64,000 nt of DNA from Maea johnstoni (lineage: Eukaryota; Annelida; Polychaeta; Spionida; Magelonidae). Made by a program: the position numbers and the translations under genes. Below the pieces are notes generated by a model. That model searched no databases and was not told the origin of the DNA. It was given only the letters and a program-made list of their open reading frames with translations. The DNA is taken from the NCBI GenBank assembly GCA_963942565.1, contig OZ012686.1:58664917-58728916 (forward strand), written 5' to 3'. Below are positions 50,076 to 63,370 of this stretch, piece after piece. Positions within the stretch are counted from its first letter, which is position 1. Each line of letters starts with the position of its first letter.

Positions 50076-51246
50076 CCGTCATCACCACACCATAGAATAG
50101 CATCACCCATACGGTCGCTTCTATTAGGAACAACTGAAGCAGCGACTGCCGTGACTTGGTAAAACGCGTCAAAACTGAGTTTTAATGCAGCGTCAGTAAA
50201 CTAATCGCACCTGCCTTGTATTGCATTTTTGACGCTCTATGTTTGCAGTGCTTTAACTATGGGTATATATCTGTATTGTTAGGTTAACTATCACGTTTTT
50301 GTCCTTCACTAAGTGTTTGCTGTAGTTTTGGTATTATTTTCCTTTTATCATTGTTTTAAAGTGTTGTTTTTTAAAAGTTTCCTGCATGTCAGCTGACTGT
50401 CGCATTAGGTACAGAGTTAATACAATATACTGTATGAATGAAGAGTATTTACAAACTATACAGTTTTGCACAATATGATGTGCTGAAAATATATTAACGG
50501 AGTATGCTGTTTTGCACAGATCAGATGTAGTACATGGAAAAAATGTAATGTGATGCTACAACAATATGCAACATGAGGTGAAATATACTATCTCGTTAAG
50601 AAGTACAGATATGACTACTAGTAATATGGAATGCGTTCCTTTTAGAAGAATATGTACTAAAATACCATTCTTAGGAGGCGGAAGACTGATAGTAGACCTG
50701 AGAGTAGGATTATAAGAGATTTTTTTTCCCTTTCTTCTGTTCCCAAGACAGTCCAATTTGCATCATACTGCCTTGTCTTTCTTTTCACGCGTGCCTTGTA
50801 TTTTCCGAAATCTGACGATGAAGAAATAAAATGTTGCGATGTAGGTAATTTGTGAAAACTTCAGATTTCCACTTGGTGAAATCAGAGACACAGATCAAGT
50901 CACTATAACATGAAGTCACTGGTGAAATGTTAAGATTCCGTTCAATTTCAATTAGTATCCCATTTGATTGATACTAAACAGTTTTTTTATTCAAACCACG
51001 ATGACCTAATTGTTCCCTAATCACAAATCCAGTACTCGAACTCTGATTGCTTCCGTACTGGTATATTTATAGCTGGCAAATTTCCACTTGGCATGGAAAT
51101 AGGGGATTAAGTAATGAAAGAGATTGGATATCGTGTCCTGCATGATTTATTCTCGCTGACTGTATGCAGAAAACGATAGAGAAATCCAGCTAATCCGATA
51201 AGTGCGTGCATGAGTGCTGCACCTTTTAGGCTAGACTAAGCTCCAA

Positions 51247-51261
51247 TTCTCTGAAGAGTTG
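51247..51261. repeat. Target-site duplication of the intronic LINE, left copy
   Basis: TTCTCTGAAGAGTTG, repeated exactly at 51844-51858. Confidence 0.75.
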
Positions 51262-51843
51262 TTGTTGTTGTTGATAAATAGCTTATTGTCCAATCCAGAT
51301 AATGACATTCATTACATACACTACCAAGTGTTAAAAATCCGGCCAGCCACGAAGGCTTATAATGGACCAAATACAAACATGAATATACTTATAAATATTA
51401 TCAAAACGACATTCATTATATACATTGTACAATATATTATCTAGTTAATCATTAAAATCTTATAGTGAGTCTTGTATATAAGGAGTCACTTCTTTTATAC
51501 ACAATTTTCTGATACCCATCTAAAATCGAGCCAGCCGAGTTCATGTCTAATAGGTAAACATGACTAGTATGGTTTAATAACAATCAGTTGCTAGTTAACA
51601 TATGTGACCTCCTGTTGTACATCCTATTGAGACAAAATGATGCAGTTTTTAACAAATCCTCTGATTGAAAAATGACCTTAAGTTGCTCCAAATCAGTGAG
51701 TTCTGTAAAATTAGGATATTGCAAATTGGCTAGTTGCAAAATGGGATTTCTCAAATCGTCATAAAAAGGACATTTTAGAATAAAATGCACCTCATCTTCC
51801 ACCTCCATATTTTGGCACAATATACAGAAACGATTTTCCCATT
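51262..51843 (-). pseudogene. 5'-truncated LINE with exact 15-bp target duplication
   Basis: 582 bp on the minus strand. The element starts inside ORF2 and reads WENRFCILCQNMEVEDEVHF, then ILKCPFYDDLRNPILQLANL (C-terminal Cys/His motif Cx2C...H...C) to a stop at 51584. An untranslated tail ends in (CAA)n, seen as (TTG)n at 51262-51273. The duplicated target TTCTCTGAAGAGTTG flanks it exactly, so the insertion is recent. The apparent first residues MSTLQR are target sequence. The clade is probably CR1/L2/Crack-like. Confidence 0.75.
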
Positions 51844-51858
51844 TTCTCTGAAGAGTTG
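51844..51858. repeat. Target-site duplication of the intronic LINE, right copy
   Basis: Exact match to 51247-51261. Confidence 0.75.
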
Positions 51859-53694
51859 ACATTCCCTCATGTGTTTACCAAGCAGTGCGGTGTAGTACCA
51901 GCAATGGTAGATAGATGGCACTACCTAGTCTCCTGAGGTTTTTAGTTTGTCATTAACAACTGAGTCCTTTTTTCACCTGGTGAGATAAATGGAAACTAAT
52001 TTGGCAACTGGCCACCTTTTTATGCTAGTTTTCATAGTTCATATTACGACGTGTTAGTATTGTATTATTGTATGTTTCTTGACTGAACGAAAAAGTACAA
52101 AATCATAGCAAATACAAAGGTCGTATGCAAACAAAATACAAAAAAGATAAAGAACGGATAATAAAGGCAAATAATAACATAACTGGGTAGTAAATATTTT
52201 AAAACATATGTCGATCACAGAACTACGTACTATTTATAATCTGTTGGCAACGTTTAATCGATCTGAAGTTCATCCCAGTAGTTGGTTGCCTTGCTAGAGG
52301 TGCGGTAAACCGACCGGTGTAACATGTTCAGATAACCCACCCATATAGTGGCCTGGGATTAATTACCGGTGTAACACATCGGCAAGTCGAATTCTTTTTA
52401 ATCAACTCCAACTCAATAGTCCATTTCCTTTCGTAGATGTCAGGTTTTACAATCGAGACTATTATGTTTCTATTGTTATAATAAAACTGTTGTCCGTATG
52501 CACTTGGTCATGGTCTGGATCTATACTGCTTTTCACAATAACTTGGGAATCGACAGTTATCTATAAAACATATGCGAAGGAGATTTGTTAGTAGTGTTCT
52601 GATTAGAATTTCTCCTTCAAATAGTTTCCTATTTCGACTATCGTCTGATGGATTTCCCTTAAGTAGTTAGACGTATTTTGTCCGCTGTGGGTAGAGCATT
52701 TGTGCACATTTTCCCAAACCATTACTGAATTGGCACAGTCGTACGCTTTATGGTCGTAGATAGATTAAAAAAACATTGTTTAAATCCGTACGCAATTATT
52801 TGATTTATCAGAGTCAATTAATCGAGATTGATTGGTTGTTTAAATTGTTGAGTGACTGGAGAGGGATCTAGTATGTGGAATATCTATTTTTGCGTTAACA
52901 TATGAATGACTAAGATGTGTCTATGGCATGGGCATTCGCATCAGGCCCTAAATATTATTATACAAGCTAAACTGGACCATTCATCCCTAAAACAACTATA
53001 CAGGCTAACTACAATTATCATACAAATATTTACACATAACTCAACTATCTGCACTAAATAAAGTTATAGACCAGTAATTGAAATAGTGTATAAACAATAT
53101 CAATTACATGTATAAACTGTCAGTTTGATAACATCTATCGCTCTGAACAACTTTATTATATTTTCACTTGATACGCTACTAGTTAAGTACATACCTAACC
53201 CCCCTCAGGTTAGACGCCTTTATGAGATTGAAGACTTTCTGCGGGTATTGTTGTTGGTATTCAGGGAATAGCAAGCTGCCACAACTGATGCCTCAACATC
53301 TCTTCTCTTATTGGCCCCTCATTATGACACAACTCATTATGGAACAGTTTGGGTCGTTTTTCTTCTTCTGAATGTCCAGATGAATATCATATAAAGCTGA
53401 TTGTCTATACACTGTAACAGTCTAAACGTAAACGTTAGATTTCCTATTGTTTCATTTGGATAACTATGGGGTTGAGACTTTGTCGTAGAAGTGTACGTTT
53501 CTCATTTTTCTTTTTTTATATGCATGTTGTGAATAGCTTTCTTTTTCATAGCAAATAGACATACTCCGTACTACTATTGTCCTGACTGAATACACCTAAT
53601 GCATCCAAATCCCTCCAACAGCAAATACGATAAATTAAATAGTGCTCAGTCCCTGGTACTCCTTGGAGGGGGTTTGTGCATTCTGAAACCACCA

Positions 53695-54235
<541 letters not shown>

Positions 54236-54390
54236 CAATTGTTTCAATCGCAAGAAGTAAAAGAATAATAAAAACAACAACAACAAAGAGCATTAACTCA
54301 TAGTTTGTAACGACCTCCGATGTCCTAATTCACCCTTAACTCCTGAGATGCATGTCATAAGCAAACCAAGTCGACACGTTGACCTCCTTA

Positions 54391-54475
54391 TCCCGCAGTG
54401 GTGAAGTGATAAGGCGCCTTATCGAGACCACTCGACCTCATGTCGAAGTCCGCCGCTGATGCCGCGAGTGTCTTC
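54391..54475 (+). mobile_element. Weak tRNA-like SINE head
   Basis: CAGTGGTGAAGTGATAAGGC resembles a tRNA D-arm/A box and TGTCGAAGTCC a degraded B box. It is followed by a GTA microsatellite that may be its tail. Confidence 0.3.
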
Positions 54476-54486
54476 TTGTCTTTGTA

Positions 54487-54505
54487 TATGTAGTAGTAGT
54501 AGTAA

Positions 54506-54555
<50 letters not shown>

Positions 54556-54556
54556 C
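54487..54556 (+). repeat. (GTA)n microsatellite
   Basis: About 23 GTA units with one ATA variant. Confidence 0.95.
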
Positions 54557-55036
54557 TTTTATTTGCTGTAACTTGGTTACAAAAGTTGTACATACACTTT
54601 TACTTTGTAAACAAAACATGAATATAAACAGAAAAATACAAACCCCTTATACAGTGGCTCAACAATCACAACTACATCGACGTTTTGCATGTGTGACAAT
54701 ACTAAAACCGATGTGTTGAATCGTATTAACTGCTTCATCCAATGTCTATTACTGTGCAGGCATGCTATGATCTACATGTAATCAGACACGTCTCGTCCTA
54801 GTTTGGTTCGCTAGTAAAAATTTGTATACGTAGAATATTTTCATCCCTTACAATTTTGCGAAAACCTGTAGGCATGAGGGTGATTGAGGTGGACGTCGCA
54901 CGGGTTTTGATTCAATTCGCCTATGATATTATCTGTTGGGGAGTTTCTCTTATGGATTCTTATTCACCGTCACGTCATCTGCTACACCATGCTGATGACT
55001 CACGTTTAGAGTTCTTAATGTCCAATTTAGTCCTAT

Positions 55037-55043
55037 ACATACA

Positions 55044-55077
<34 letters not shown>

Positions 55078-55128
55078 CATACATACATACATACATATAT
55101 ACATACATACATACATACATACATACAT

Positions 55129-55166
<38 letters not shown>

Positions 55167-55167
55167 G
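55037..55167 (+). repeat. (CATA)n then (CA)n microsatellite
   Basis: CATA units with two TATA variants, ending in a CA run. Confidence 0.95.
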
Positions 55168-55530
55168 CCAGTCTGCAGATTTCATTTTGGTTATATAAGC
55201 AATATATTTGTATGGAACATTATTGGCTGTCAAATTAATTGATCGATTTTATGTTGTTTGAATAATCATCAATGTATTTGAAATGAAACAAAGAATCAAC
55301 GATCGACGCCTAGATGTAATATGTAAAAATGCTAACCCCAATACCGCACTCCGAGAAAGGCATTTGTGATATATTTCATTATTAGGTGGACGTGCAATAT
55401 TAGCAGAATGAATGGAGTAGGTATTGAACCATCCTCTGGTGTATGTAGGGCTTGAACTAGGAGGGAATACATACTGGGTCAGTTGCAGATCCTCAGTGAA
55501 CTTACGGTTACCTTTCTGTTTGATTTACAG

Positions 55531-55574
55531 GTATTGCTGGCATGACCTTCGGCCATCCATTTGACACAATTAAA
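55531..55574 (+). CDS. SLC25 mitochondrial carrier, second coding exon (44 bp)
   Basis: Bounded by TTTGATTTACAG and GTAAGT. With the final G of the previous exon it reads GIAGMTFGHPFDTIK. This is the end of helix 1 with the carrier signature P-F-D-T-I-K, whose Asp and Lys form the matrix salt-bridge network. It ends in phase 0, just where relatives continue VRLQ. The next exon was sought to the right edge and not recognised, so the gene is partial in this window. Confidence 0.8.
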
Positions 55575-55789
55575 GTAAGTGCTGCTTATTATAACTCAAC
55601 TAATCAATCAGTTAACCAGTATGTAATCAAATCAAATTAAATCGAATCTTCAGTGCTTTTGACTGAATATAATGTATTTTCCGACCTGGTTTAAAATAAA
55701 CAAAGCAGTTTACTTCCATCTGTGAGTCAAATGCACGTAGGTTACTCATTACACAAATCAAACTCTGGTCTTTTTAATAGTATGGAAAT

Positions 55790-55955
55790 TGGTTTTTCGC
55801 CATAATGTGCGCGGCTAATTCGTGACTAGCCAGTTGTGAGTACTGGAGGGAACCGAAGTACCCGGCGAAAATCACCGCCTAACTCCAAGTCACTGGCAAC
55901 ATTCTCACATGTCGAGGCTGGAATTCGAACCCAGGCAGTGGTGAGAGCAACCCCC
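55790..55955 (-). mobile_element. tRNA-derived SINE-like unit
   Basis: On the minus strand, GGGTTCGAATTCC (B-box-like) is followed by CCTCGACATGTGAGAATG and GGGTACTTCGGTTCCCTCCA, a tail type common in invertebrate tRNA-SINEs. The A box is weak. It lies within the carrier gene, after exon 2. Confidence 0.4.
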
Positions 55956-55974
55956 CCCCCCCTAAATCCTATTT

Positions 55975-57630
55975 GTAACCTACATAACTAACTTAAAGCC
56001 TATTATCAAAATCCTGGATGTTAATTTAAAGAGGAGAACACAGAGAGGCTCTTACTTCTTGTGCAAAAAGATTGTGAGCCCACCTGAGGTACAAGCAGGC
56101 CTGTCCAAGCTGTCGCACTTTTTTGCGCCATAAGTGATAAAGGTTGCGACATGCAAACTTAATGCGACAGTATGCTACGAGCAAATTTCTTACATCTTAT
56201 ACGACTGTTTCGTTAAAGGACAATTACACCTTCAGGCTATTTTATGCTGAGAACATACTTTGATATGTGTACTTTACTGTCCCTGTTCACCTGAATACTG
56301 TTTGGCTTCCCTACCTGTGAAATTGCACTTAATTACCACCCCCAAACAGCCATCCCAGCTGAACACCATGGGCGCCATTGTATCCCACAATGCCCTGCCA
56401 GAATCCATCTGACAGCCAGTTCATGATGTCACAAACACACGTCCTGTCTGCAGAGCTGCCACATACTGTATAGTGTGCATATGAGACTGGGAGAACTATG
56501 TTGTGAAAATGGTGATTTGTGCATGAACATTTTGAGGAATCTTGTTTTGAGGCTGAACTACAAACAAGACTTGGATTTAGGAGATTTAAACGCCTGAAAC
56601 CTGGTGCAGCGTCTACAGCATTTAATATTAATACCACACAGAGCCATATTCAACAAGAAAGAAAAGAAAGGGCCCAGATCGCACAAAAAAGAAGGCCAGA
56701 TCTGTTACATCAAGTTGTTGGATGACAATTTCTCTTTAGAGGGTACAATACAATGGCTAAGAAAGGGAGAAAGATAAAAGTGCACTTAACATCTGTAATG
56801 GATACGTTTGCTTCTGCCTGACCCTTTAATTTGTTGATTATTTATTCTATATCCTGAACATCAGGGTCATACAACTCTTCATTTTGGTTGTTTGTATGAC
56901 AGCTGGAAAAGGTTGATATCAAATGACTTCCCTTAAGAGTTTTAAAATCCCAAAACTAGACTTGCAAACCCATCAGGGAAAGTGTTCCTTAGATTGACAG
57001 TACTAGCCAGGTCAATTGCATTACCTGACTGATTGATTATTAGCTCCTCAGATTCACTTCCTGCAATGGTAATAGCAATCAACAAAATTGTGTTGAGATG
57101 GCTGTTTCCTGAGCACCTGAAGTCCCCAGGGTGTTTTCAACTCAGGGAAGTGCTTGCAATTGTTGGTATCTACCCGACTAACCATTTCCTGCCTTTTAAC
57201 AATTACAATGTTAATCAGTACAAACAAACAATAATTTACAATCAGTGCACTATCTGAATGTGGTCTAGAGCGATGGGATTGGGTAAGTATTTTACTCTAA
57301 CATCTTAAACTTTACAAATCTAGTGCGTCCATGTAAACTCAATAAACATGGCATATGATCTCTGTCAAGTCCCTACTACCAGAAGAAACAGGACACAATG
57401 TATTAGGGCCCACTCCCAGCCTGGTTGTGGCAGCTTCTTGATGCTACCACTTGTGCAACTAATCTCACAACATCTAGATTCAAAATGGCCGCCCCCAGAT
57501 GCATGGCAAAACATGACTTAAAACATCAATAAACTTCTAATATGGAGGTTGGTAGTTGTGGGGTCTTGGATATGAGTCGAGTTTACCCTAATACACTATT
57601 TGGGCCCATGTTTTATTCATGGTGGAATTG
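55975..57630. other. No gene recognised; probably intronic to the carrier
   Basis: Mixed sequence. Frames of 68-102 codons near 56330-56725 lack family features. If the carrier continues to the right, this is intron 2. Confidence 0.45.
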
Positions 57631-57634
57631 TCCT

Positions 57635-58372
57635 TTAAGGGGGCTAGGGCCCTTTGTTCTTTAAATTAGACTTCCATGTAAAGATTGGCCAATACTTTGG
57701 TCAATGTACAAGAAAACCCCAAACAAACTAAATATTTTATAAAAGCTAAGACTTTGGAGAGATCAAATGTTCTAATCTTATTGTGTGACATCTTCGCAAT
57801 CTCCCGGGGGTGGGGCTGAAATGAAGGGATGAGAATTTATAATGCATATGTTACTGCGATCGCGAACAACCTTCTGGCTTCAATAAAGGTGCAACACAGT
57901 TGATGTTTATTTATTTCATAGAAAACATCCTTATTTAAGCATGTAGTAATTTTTGCTTTTTTAAAGTTTGTTCCAAGAGGACTTTAGAACAAGTTGATCA
58001 ATATTCTTTTGTAGAATTTCAAATTTCCCATTTCTGAAGTAGAATTACGAAATAATTAGAGCAGATATCAAAAAAAAATCGAAAAAATTCTACGTGCCCA
58101 AGGATGTGTTCTAAGAAATATATAAACATCAACTGTGTCTCATCTTTATTCAAGCCAGGAGATTGTTCGCAACAACATTTGTATTAGAAACCCTCATCTC
58201 TGCCTTTCGGCTCACTCCATCGAAATTGTGGAGATTTCACATAATACGAGTAAACATTTGACCTCTCCAAAGTCTCAGCTTTCATGAAATGTATTATAGT
58301 TTATTCGGGTTTTCTTGTACATTGACCAAAGTATTGGTCAATCTTTACATGGAAGGTCCCGAACCCCCTTAA
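57635..58372. mobile_element. 738-bp foldback element, TTAA ends
   Basis: The ends are TTAAGGGGGCTAGGG and, inverted, TTAAGGGGGTTCGGG. The arms pair along most of their length: TTCCATGTAAAGATTG, CAATACTTTGGTCAATGTAC, GACTTTGGAGAG, TCTGGCTTCAATAAAG, ACAGTTGATGTTTAT and GAACAC/AAACATCCTT all recur inverted. The arms are about 300 bp each, with a spacer of about 160 bp near 57940-58100. TTAA at both ends could be a piggyBac-type target site. No transposase frame. Confidence 0.7.
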
Positions 58373-58379
58373 GTCAATT

Positions 58380-59390
58380 GACATACGAATACATCTATGA
58401 GCGCACCAGCTAAATACATGTACGCAAAAAACCAACTGGTAGGACGCCAAGTACGGATTATTTATTCTCTCCTAGCTTGAAAGGATAGCCTGTACTCTGA
58501 GTGACCAGTGGATATAAGGATTATATCCGTCTGAGTTGAAATCCTCGGGCAGCCGGTCACTGCATTGAAAATTTCCGATTTTCGTCAAAATCCATAAGTA
58601 AGGCCTTCTATGAAATGTCATTACTGGATCTCCTCCAACATCTATATAATATACCCATAAACTAGGTTTTTGATGAACTGGGTGCAGTTATAGTTGAAAT
58701 ATAAGTCAATGCAAATATGCTGACACATGTCATTTCAGGGTGGCCATATGCAATATCCAGCGCGAGGGTGGGTTGGGGAATATGTTAGCAATTATGAACA
58801 AGCAATATCTCAGCAACATGATCATATGAGTTTCAGTTAAATACAAGAAACTTGAAAAAATTGGGTAATTTGTATAGTAAACCAGAACAGGTCCTTTCAC
58901 AATGAAAGAGAATTCGACACCGCAAGAAATTACTTAATGAATTTTGAACTAAATCAGTATATTCATTAATGAAGTAAGAATATTCAGAAATGTTTAGTAA
59001 TAACCGTAAATCAGAGAGAGATATAGATGTCTATATATCATAAATGATAATTCCTAAATCATAGCATTTAGCTCTCCGATATGCTACTTCATTGAAATTA
59101 CCCAAATTAATAGGGTTGATATTAATGTCATATTGATGCGATTCTAGGCAAAGTCATTTCTTATATCTGAAAGTGGGCAGTCTTGGACAAGTTTCAATAT
59201 TTCGAATATGTAGTATATGTCAGAGTAAATTGCCAATATGTGCTACTACATCTTATCATAGCACAAGCTTCAGAAAGTTGAATTACCTCTTCGTTACCCA
59301 TTTGCACGTAGTACATGTACGTGGTACGTAGCTTTGAATTAACACGTGTTCTGGTGGCAGACAGCGTAATTAAAATGACCGCGATTGTCG
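58380..59390. other. No gene recognised
   Basis: AT-rich sequence; nothing supported. Confidence 0.5.
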
Positions 59391-59692
59391 CTATTGAACT
59401 TCCGGCCAGGGAGCGACTCCCAAGGACACTCCTCGACCCCGGCTTCCACCCTGGCATTCTGTCCCTGTCCCACACCTGTCCTGCTCCCAGCATCAGGTCC
59501 GTCCCTCTGCTGCCCCTTCATCCTTTCAAAAAACAGCTGAAAATATTGCTATTTCAAAAGGAGTTTATTTGACTATATGGACTATACACATCTGTCCACT
59601 GACTATTATATTTAATTTATATTTAACACGATTTCGAACATTATAGGTGGAAAGGGCGCTACATCAAATATCAATTATTATTATTATCCTAC
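59390..59692 (+). pseudogene. CR1/L2-like LINE 3' end
   Basis: Reads SIRSVPLLPLHPFKKQLKIL then LFQKEFI and stop, the typical C-terminus of CR1/L2-like ORF2. An untranslated tail GGAAAGGGCGCTACATCAAA ends in (ATT)n at about 59680. Everything upstream of the last 60 or so codons is absent or unrecognisable. Confidence 0.6.
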
Positions 59693-60159
59693 ATACACAG
59701 GAGACGCCCACGTGCAATCCCTTGACTCACAAAACCCAAACAAAACTTTATAAACCTAATTACTAGTATTTATAGTTGGATTAAAAGCGAGGAGAAGGAT
59801 AAATTAATCACTTTTATCCCTCACATTCCCCTACCTCACACCCATCACCTCCATTGGGTCCTACTTCCAAAGACATTCCCATTTGTTTAATATAAATATC
59901 TCCCACATGGTCATGGAAATTCTTTTATTGCAGATTAATGCAGATTTATGTTGAGAAATGTATTCATTAAGTCCTTTGTCCGTGATGACGATTTACAAAT
60001 GCCTATAACATTTTTACTAAATAAGATGCATTCAAACTTGCCTAACCGTAGAAAAATACCAACTGAATATTGTTCCAGTCTGAACCTCACCGTAACTACT
60101 AAAGGGAACTTCTTAAACATGGACAAGTTTGTCAATGCTTTTTTTGGCCTGACAAACTA

Positions 60160-60339
60160 GTAAAACAAACGTCAATATAATAGACCTTGTAGGTCCAGGT
60201 GCTTTATTGGATTTTTTTGACCATTGGCACCATGTATAAGTTTGTTTTAAATTAAAGAACATTCATATTATTATAATTATTATTCTATTTCCCTACTTGG
60301 CCTTGTGCAAAATGGAATGTGTTATGTATGACAATATTA
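60160..60339 (+). repeat. 180-bp direct repeat, left copy
   Basis: Begins GTAAAACAAACGTCAATA and includes AGACCTTGTAGGTCCAGG, GGCACCATGTATAAGTTTG and an ATT-rich run. It is repeated at 61471-61653 with about 10% divergence by eye. Confidence 0.8.
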
Positions 60340-61470
60340 TTTTTTAAATTTCGCAATACATGCTGTTTTTTATTTTCCACTAGAAATGAAGTATTCGCAT
60401 ATTGAAAAATACTAGTACTCACAAGTGAACCATATTTGTCTTCACATACATATATATAGTCTTATAGCCTTTTTATTATCGAGAGATGTCTTTAAGTTCG
60501 ATATAGACCTTTTCCCAAACTGACCAGAATTTTTCGTCTGTTTGATTTAATCCTGCTTGGTATTCTTCCAAACATAACTGATTAAATAAAGACCTTTTTA
60601 CATCATTTATATGATGACTCTTACCCGTTTTCCTATTATTATATAAGACAATTTTCGTACTTCTTATTGTTTTGTCTATTATGTTCCCCACCATATCTTT
60701 TTCAAATATTTTATCTATGTCATCAAGTTTAATGCCTATGTCTACTTTGTCTTGCAACCATTTTTCGATTTGTTTCCATAATTTTATTACGCTTTGACAT
60801 TCTAGGAAGGTATGTTTAATAGTTTCTATGTCATTTTGACATATCTTACACGTGCTAGAATCTGCTTTTTTCATTTTGTATAATTTTTCGTTTGTAACTG
60901 TACGGCTATGTAATAATTTAAACTGGAAATATTTATAATATGCTCCCTCCATATAAGTGGTTATTCCTTTGAAACTTTTTTCAATCGTGCCATAAGTAAT
61001 TTCCTCATTTAAGGTTGCTTCCCATTTTTCGTTAACTTGTTTCAAAATATTCATGTCGTATCCCATTAATTTGTTGTACCTTCTACAGCACCCTTTTTCA
61101 TTTATTCCTATTTCAAACAAGATTCTGGGGAGACATGGTCCAAACTTTACGGCTTCTTTTCCACAAATTTTCTCAAGTTTTTTAATATTTTGTTTAATCT
61201 TTAAGTAATAAATGAAATGAATTTTTAATCCTCTTGTATTCAACTCTTCTGTGTAAAAATTTCTCCCTCTTCGTTCATGATGTCATCTACGACTGGTAAC
61301 CTTTCGCATCCCGGTCTTTTTATGTTCAAGTTTAATCCTACTATTGAACCATAGTGGCATCATTTGTATCTGGAATGCATGTTTATATTTTGTAGTTGTA
61401 TTAAGATGCATACATGCCTTTGTCACGTCTCTCCAGAATCTATTTACAATATTCTTAATAATTTTTGGTG
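60340..61470 (-). pseudogene. Tx1/L1-like LINE C-terminal fragment
   Basis: The minus-strand sequence reads IIKNIVNRFWRDVTKACMHL and MMPLWFNSRIKLE, then in another frame FQFKLLHSRTVTNEKLYKMK, CKICQNDIETIKHTFLEC and VIKLWKQIEKWL. These correspond in order to NPFWKDVIQSL, FTPIWFNPVFS, IQFRTLHHRFFTNNLLFKIG and CGFCHETEDSNSHMLLTC of the LINE at 42.3 kb, so it is the same broad clade but diverged. It is 5'-truncated and split by a stop and a frame change near 61250-61290. It lies exactly between the two 180-bp repeats. Confidence 0.75.
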
Positions 61471-61653
61471 GTAAAACAAACGTCAATACAATAGACCTTG
61501 TAGGTCCAGGGGCTTTATTGGATTTTTGTACCATTGGCACCATGTATAAGTTTGTTTTAAATTAAAAAACATTCATATTATTATTATTATTATTATTTTA
61601 TTTCCCTACTTAGCCTTGTGAAAAATGGAATGTGTTATGTTTGACAACATTAT
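61471..61653 (+). repeat. 180-bp direct repeat, right copy
   Basis: Second copy of 60160-60339. On the minus strand both copies read SNKAPGPTRSI, close to the LINE RT motif NKAPGPDG, so the repeat may itself derive from a LINE. Confidence 0.8.
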
Positions 61654-61659
61654 GTCACA

Positions 61660-62104
61660 CATCACATTAAAGCTACAGATATATCTTCTAGGAGGAAATG
61701 AACATTTTTCAGAACCGCTTTATCATGTGCATCTGAAGATATGCTTTGAAGTATGAGGCCTTTGAAGTTTGTCCTTTTTCACTTTTGTCATGCTAGGTGC
61801 AAACTAATCACAACTAGAAGAAAAAGTATGCACTTATATTCAATTTGTACTTATTTGACATCTGGAAACCTTTGATGTGGTTTGACACCAGTTGAATTTA
61901 ATCTTTGTACCATTACTCAATGTGTGATATAAAGGCTGTACAACTAGTGGTGACCTTTTCTACTTGCACGTATTAGTTCCACTTTGGACCATTCAGTTTT
62001 AGGCTGTAACCCATCAAGGTACATTAGCCATAAAGCGCATGAGTTAACAACATGGAAAATCTAGTTATCTGAATCATTACAAAAGGCTTTTCAAATTACA
62101 CATT

Positions 62105-62105
<1 letters not shown>
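61660..62105. other. No gene recognised
   Basis: AT-rich sequence; nothing supported. Confidence 0.5.

Positions 62106-62109
<4 letters not shown>

Positions 62110-62197
<88 letters not shown>
62110..62197. repeat. (TA)n tract
   Basis: About 44 TA units. Confidence 0.95.
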
Positions 62198-62201
<4 letters not shown>

Positions 62202-62599
62202 CACTTTTGATATGGAGTCTTTTTGCTTCAATGATTGTAATGGATCTTTGTCAACACTAAATGACACGCAAATACATATATCAGGACTAAATTAAAATTC
62301 TAGTTAAACGGTTGGGCTTATTTAAAGGTCATCTCCTGAAGAATTACAGTAACTGAAAATAGGCATTTATTCATGGCAGCGAATACATAAGCTTAGGAGC
62401 CTTTTCAGATTATTTGGGATATGTCATTTTTAATCGCTTAAATCACTAACGCCACACAGTGTGAAAACATTTCATGGTGTTACAAAAAGCAGTTCTAATT
62501 AACCACCATAAAGTACATTTCTGACAATTTGGTTTAAGTTTCTAATGACTACTCAGTACATATCATTCAGAGATAGACCTCTAACATCTCACTTTTTCA

Positions 62600-63370
62600 A
62601 TCGTTTACCCTGAAATTAGGCAATATTGGTACAATTCATAGTGTTTACTTATTGTAGTTTCAGTCAATACCATTCAAAGAGTATCTTTGTGAGATTTGCA
62701 GTTTCTACACTTCAGTATGGATTTTTTAGAGTGAGATCCCCAAAATATCCAATTTTCAATCATGACAGAACTACTCCCCAAATCAGGCACCATGGTCACA
62801 ATATATCGCATCTACTTAAGCAGTTTTAATCAATAACGATCAATGAATATTTGTGTGGGATTTGCTCTGTCTTCTCTTAGGTATAGCCTTGGTCACATAC
62901 CCGAAATCTCAATTTTTTGGCGGAAATTACCCCCAAAATCCACTCACTTAGAGAGTCTATTTTTGTGAGATTCTAAGCTTCTACTTTCAGGCCCATGATT
63001 TTTATTGTCAGATCGCAAAAATCTCACATTTTCTGTTACTTTCTGATTAAAACACCCCAAATACACAACTTATGTATCAATTTCATAATATTATAATGTC
63101 AGTCATAATAAGCAACTTTTGAGGTTTATATAAGCCAAGTTTGGAGATTCCACTTTTCCCCCTAGATTAATAATATTCAAATTCCAAAAATATCACTATC
63201 TCATGACATTTTCTGCCCAAAATGCCCTAAAACCAATCTGTAAGGGTGACTCTGTGACCGTTAAAAATATTGATCAGCAACACTCAAAGTATGTTTGTAC
63301 CAAGCTTTTACGATTTTTGCGCAGAGATCACATTTTCTGTCATAGCCTCCCGCTATACGGACAGGTAAGA
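62600..63370 (+). repeat. Possible very diverged repeat array
   Basis: The words TTTGTGAGATTTGCAGTTTC, TTTGTGTGGGATTTGCTC and TTTTTGTGAGATTCTAAGC recur at uneven spacing, together with AAAATCTCACATTTTCTG and CACATTTTCTGTCAT. This suggests old duplication with heavy decay. No gene was found from here to the right edge. Confidence 0.35.
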
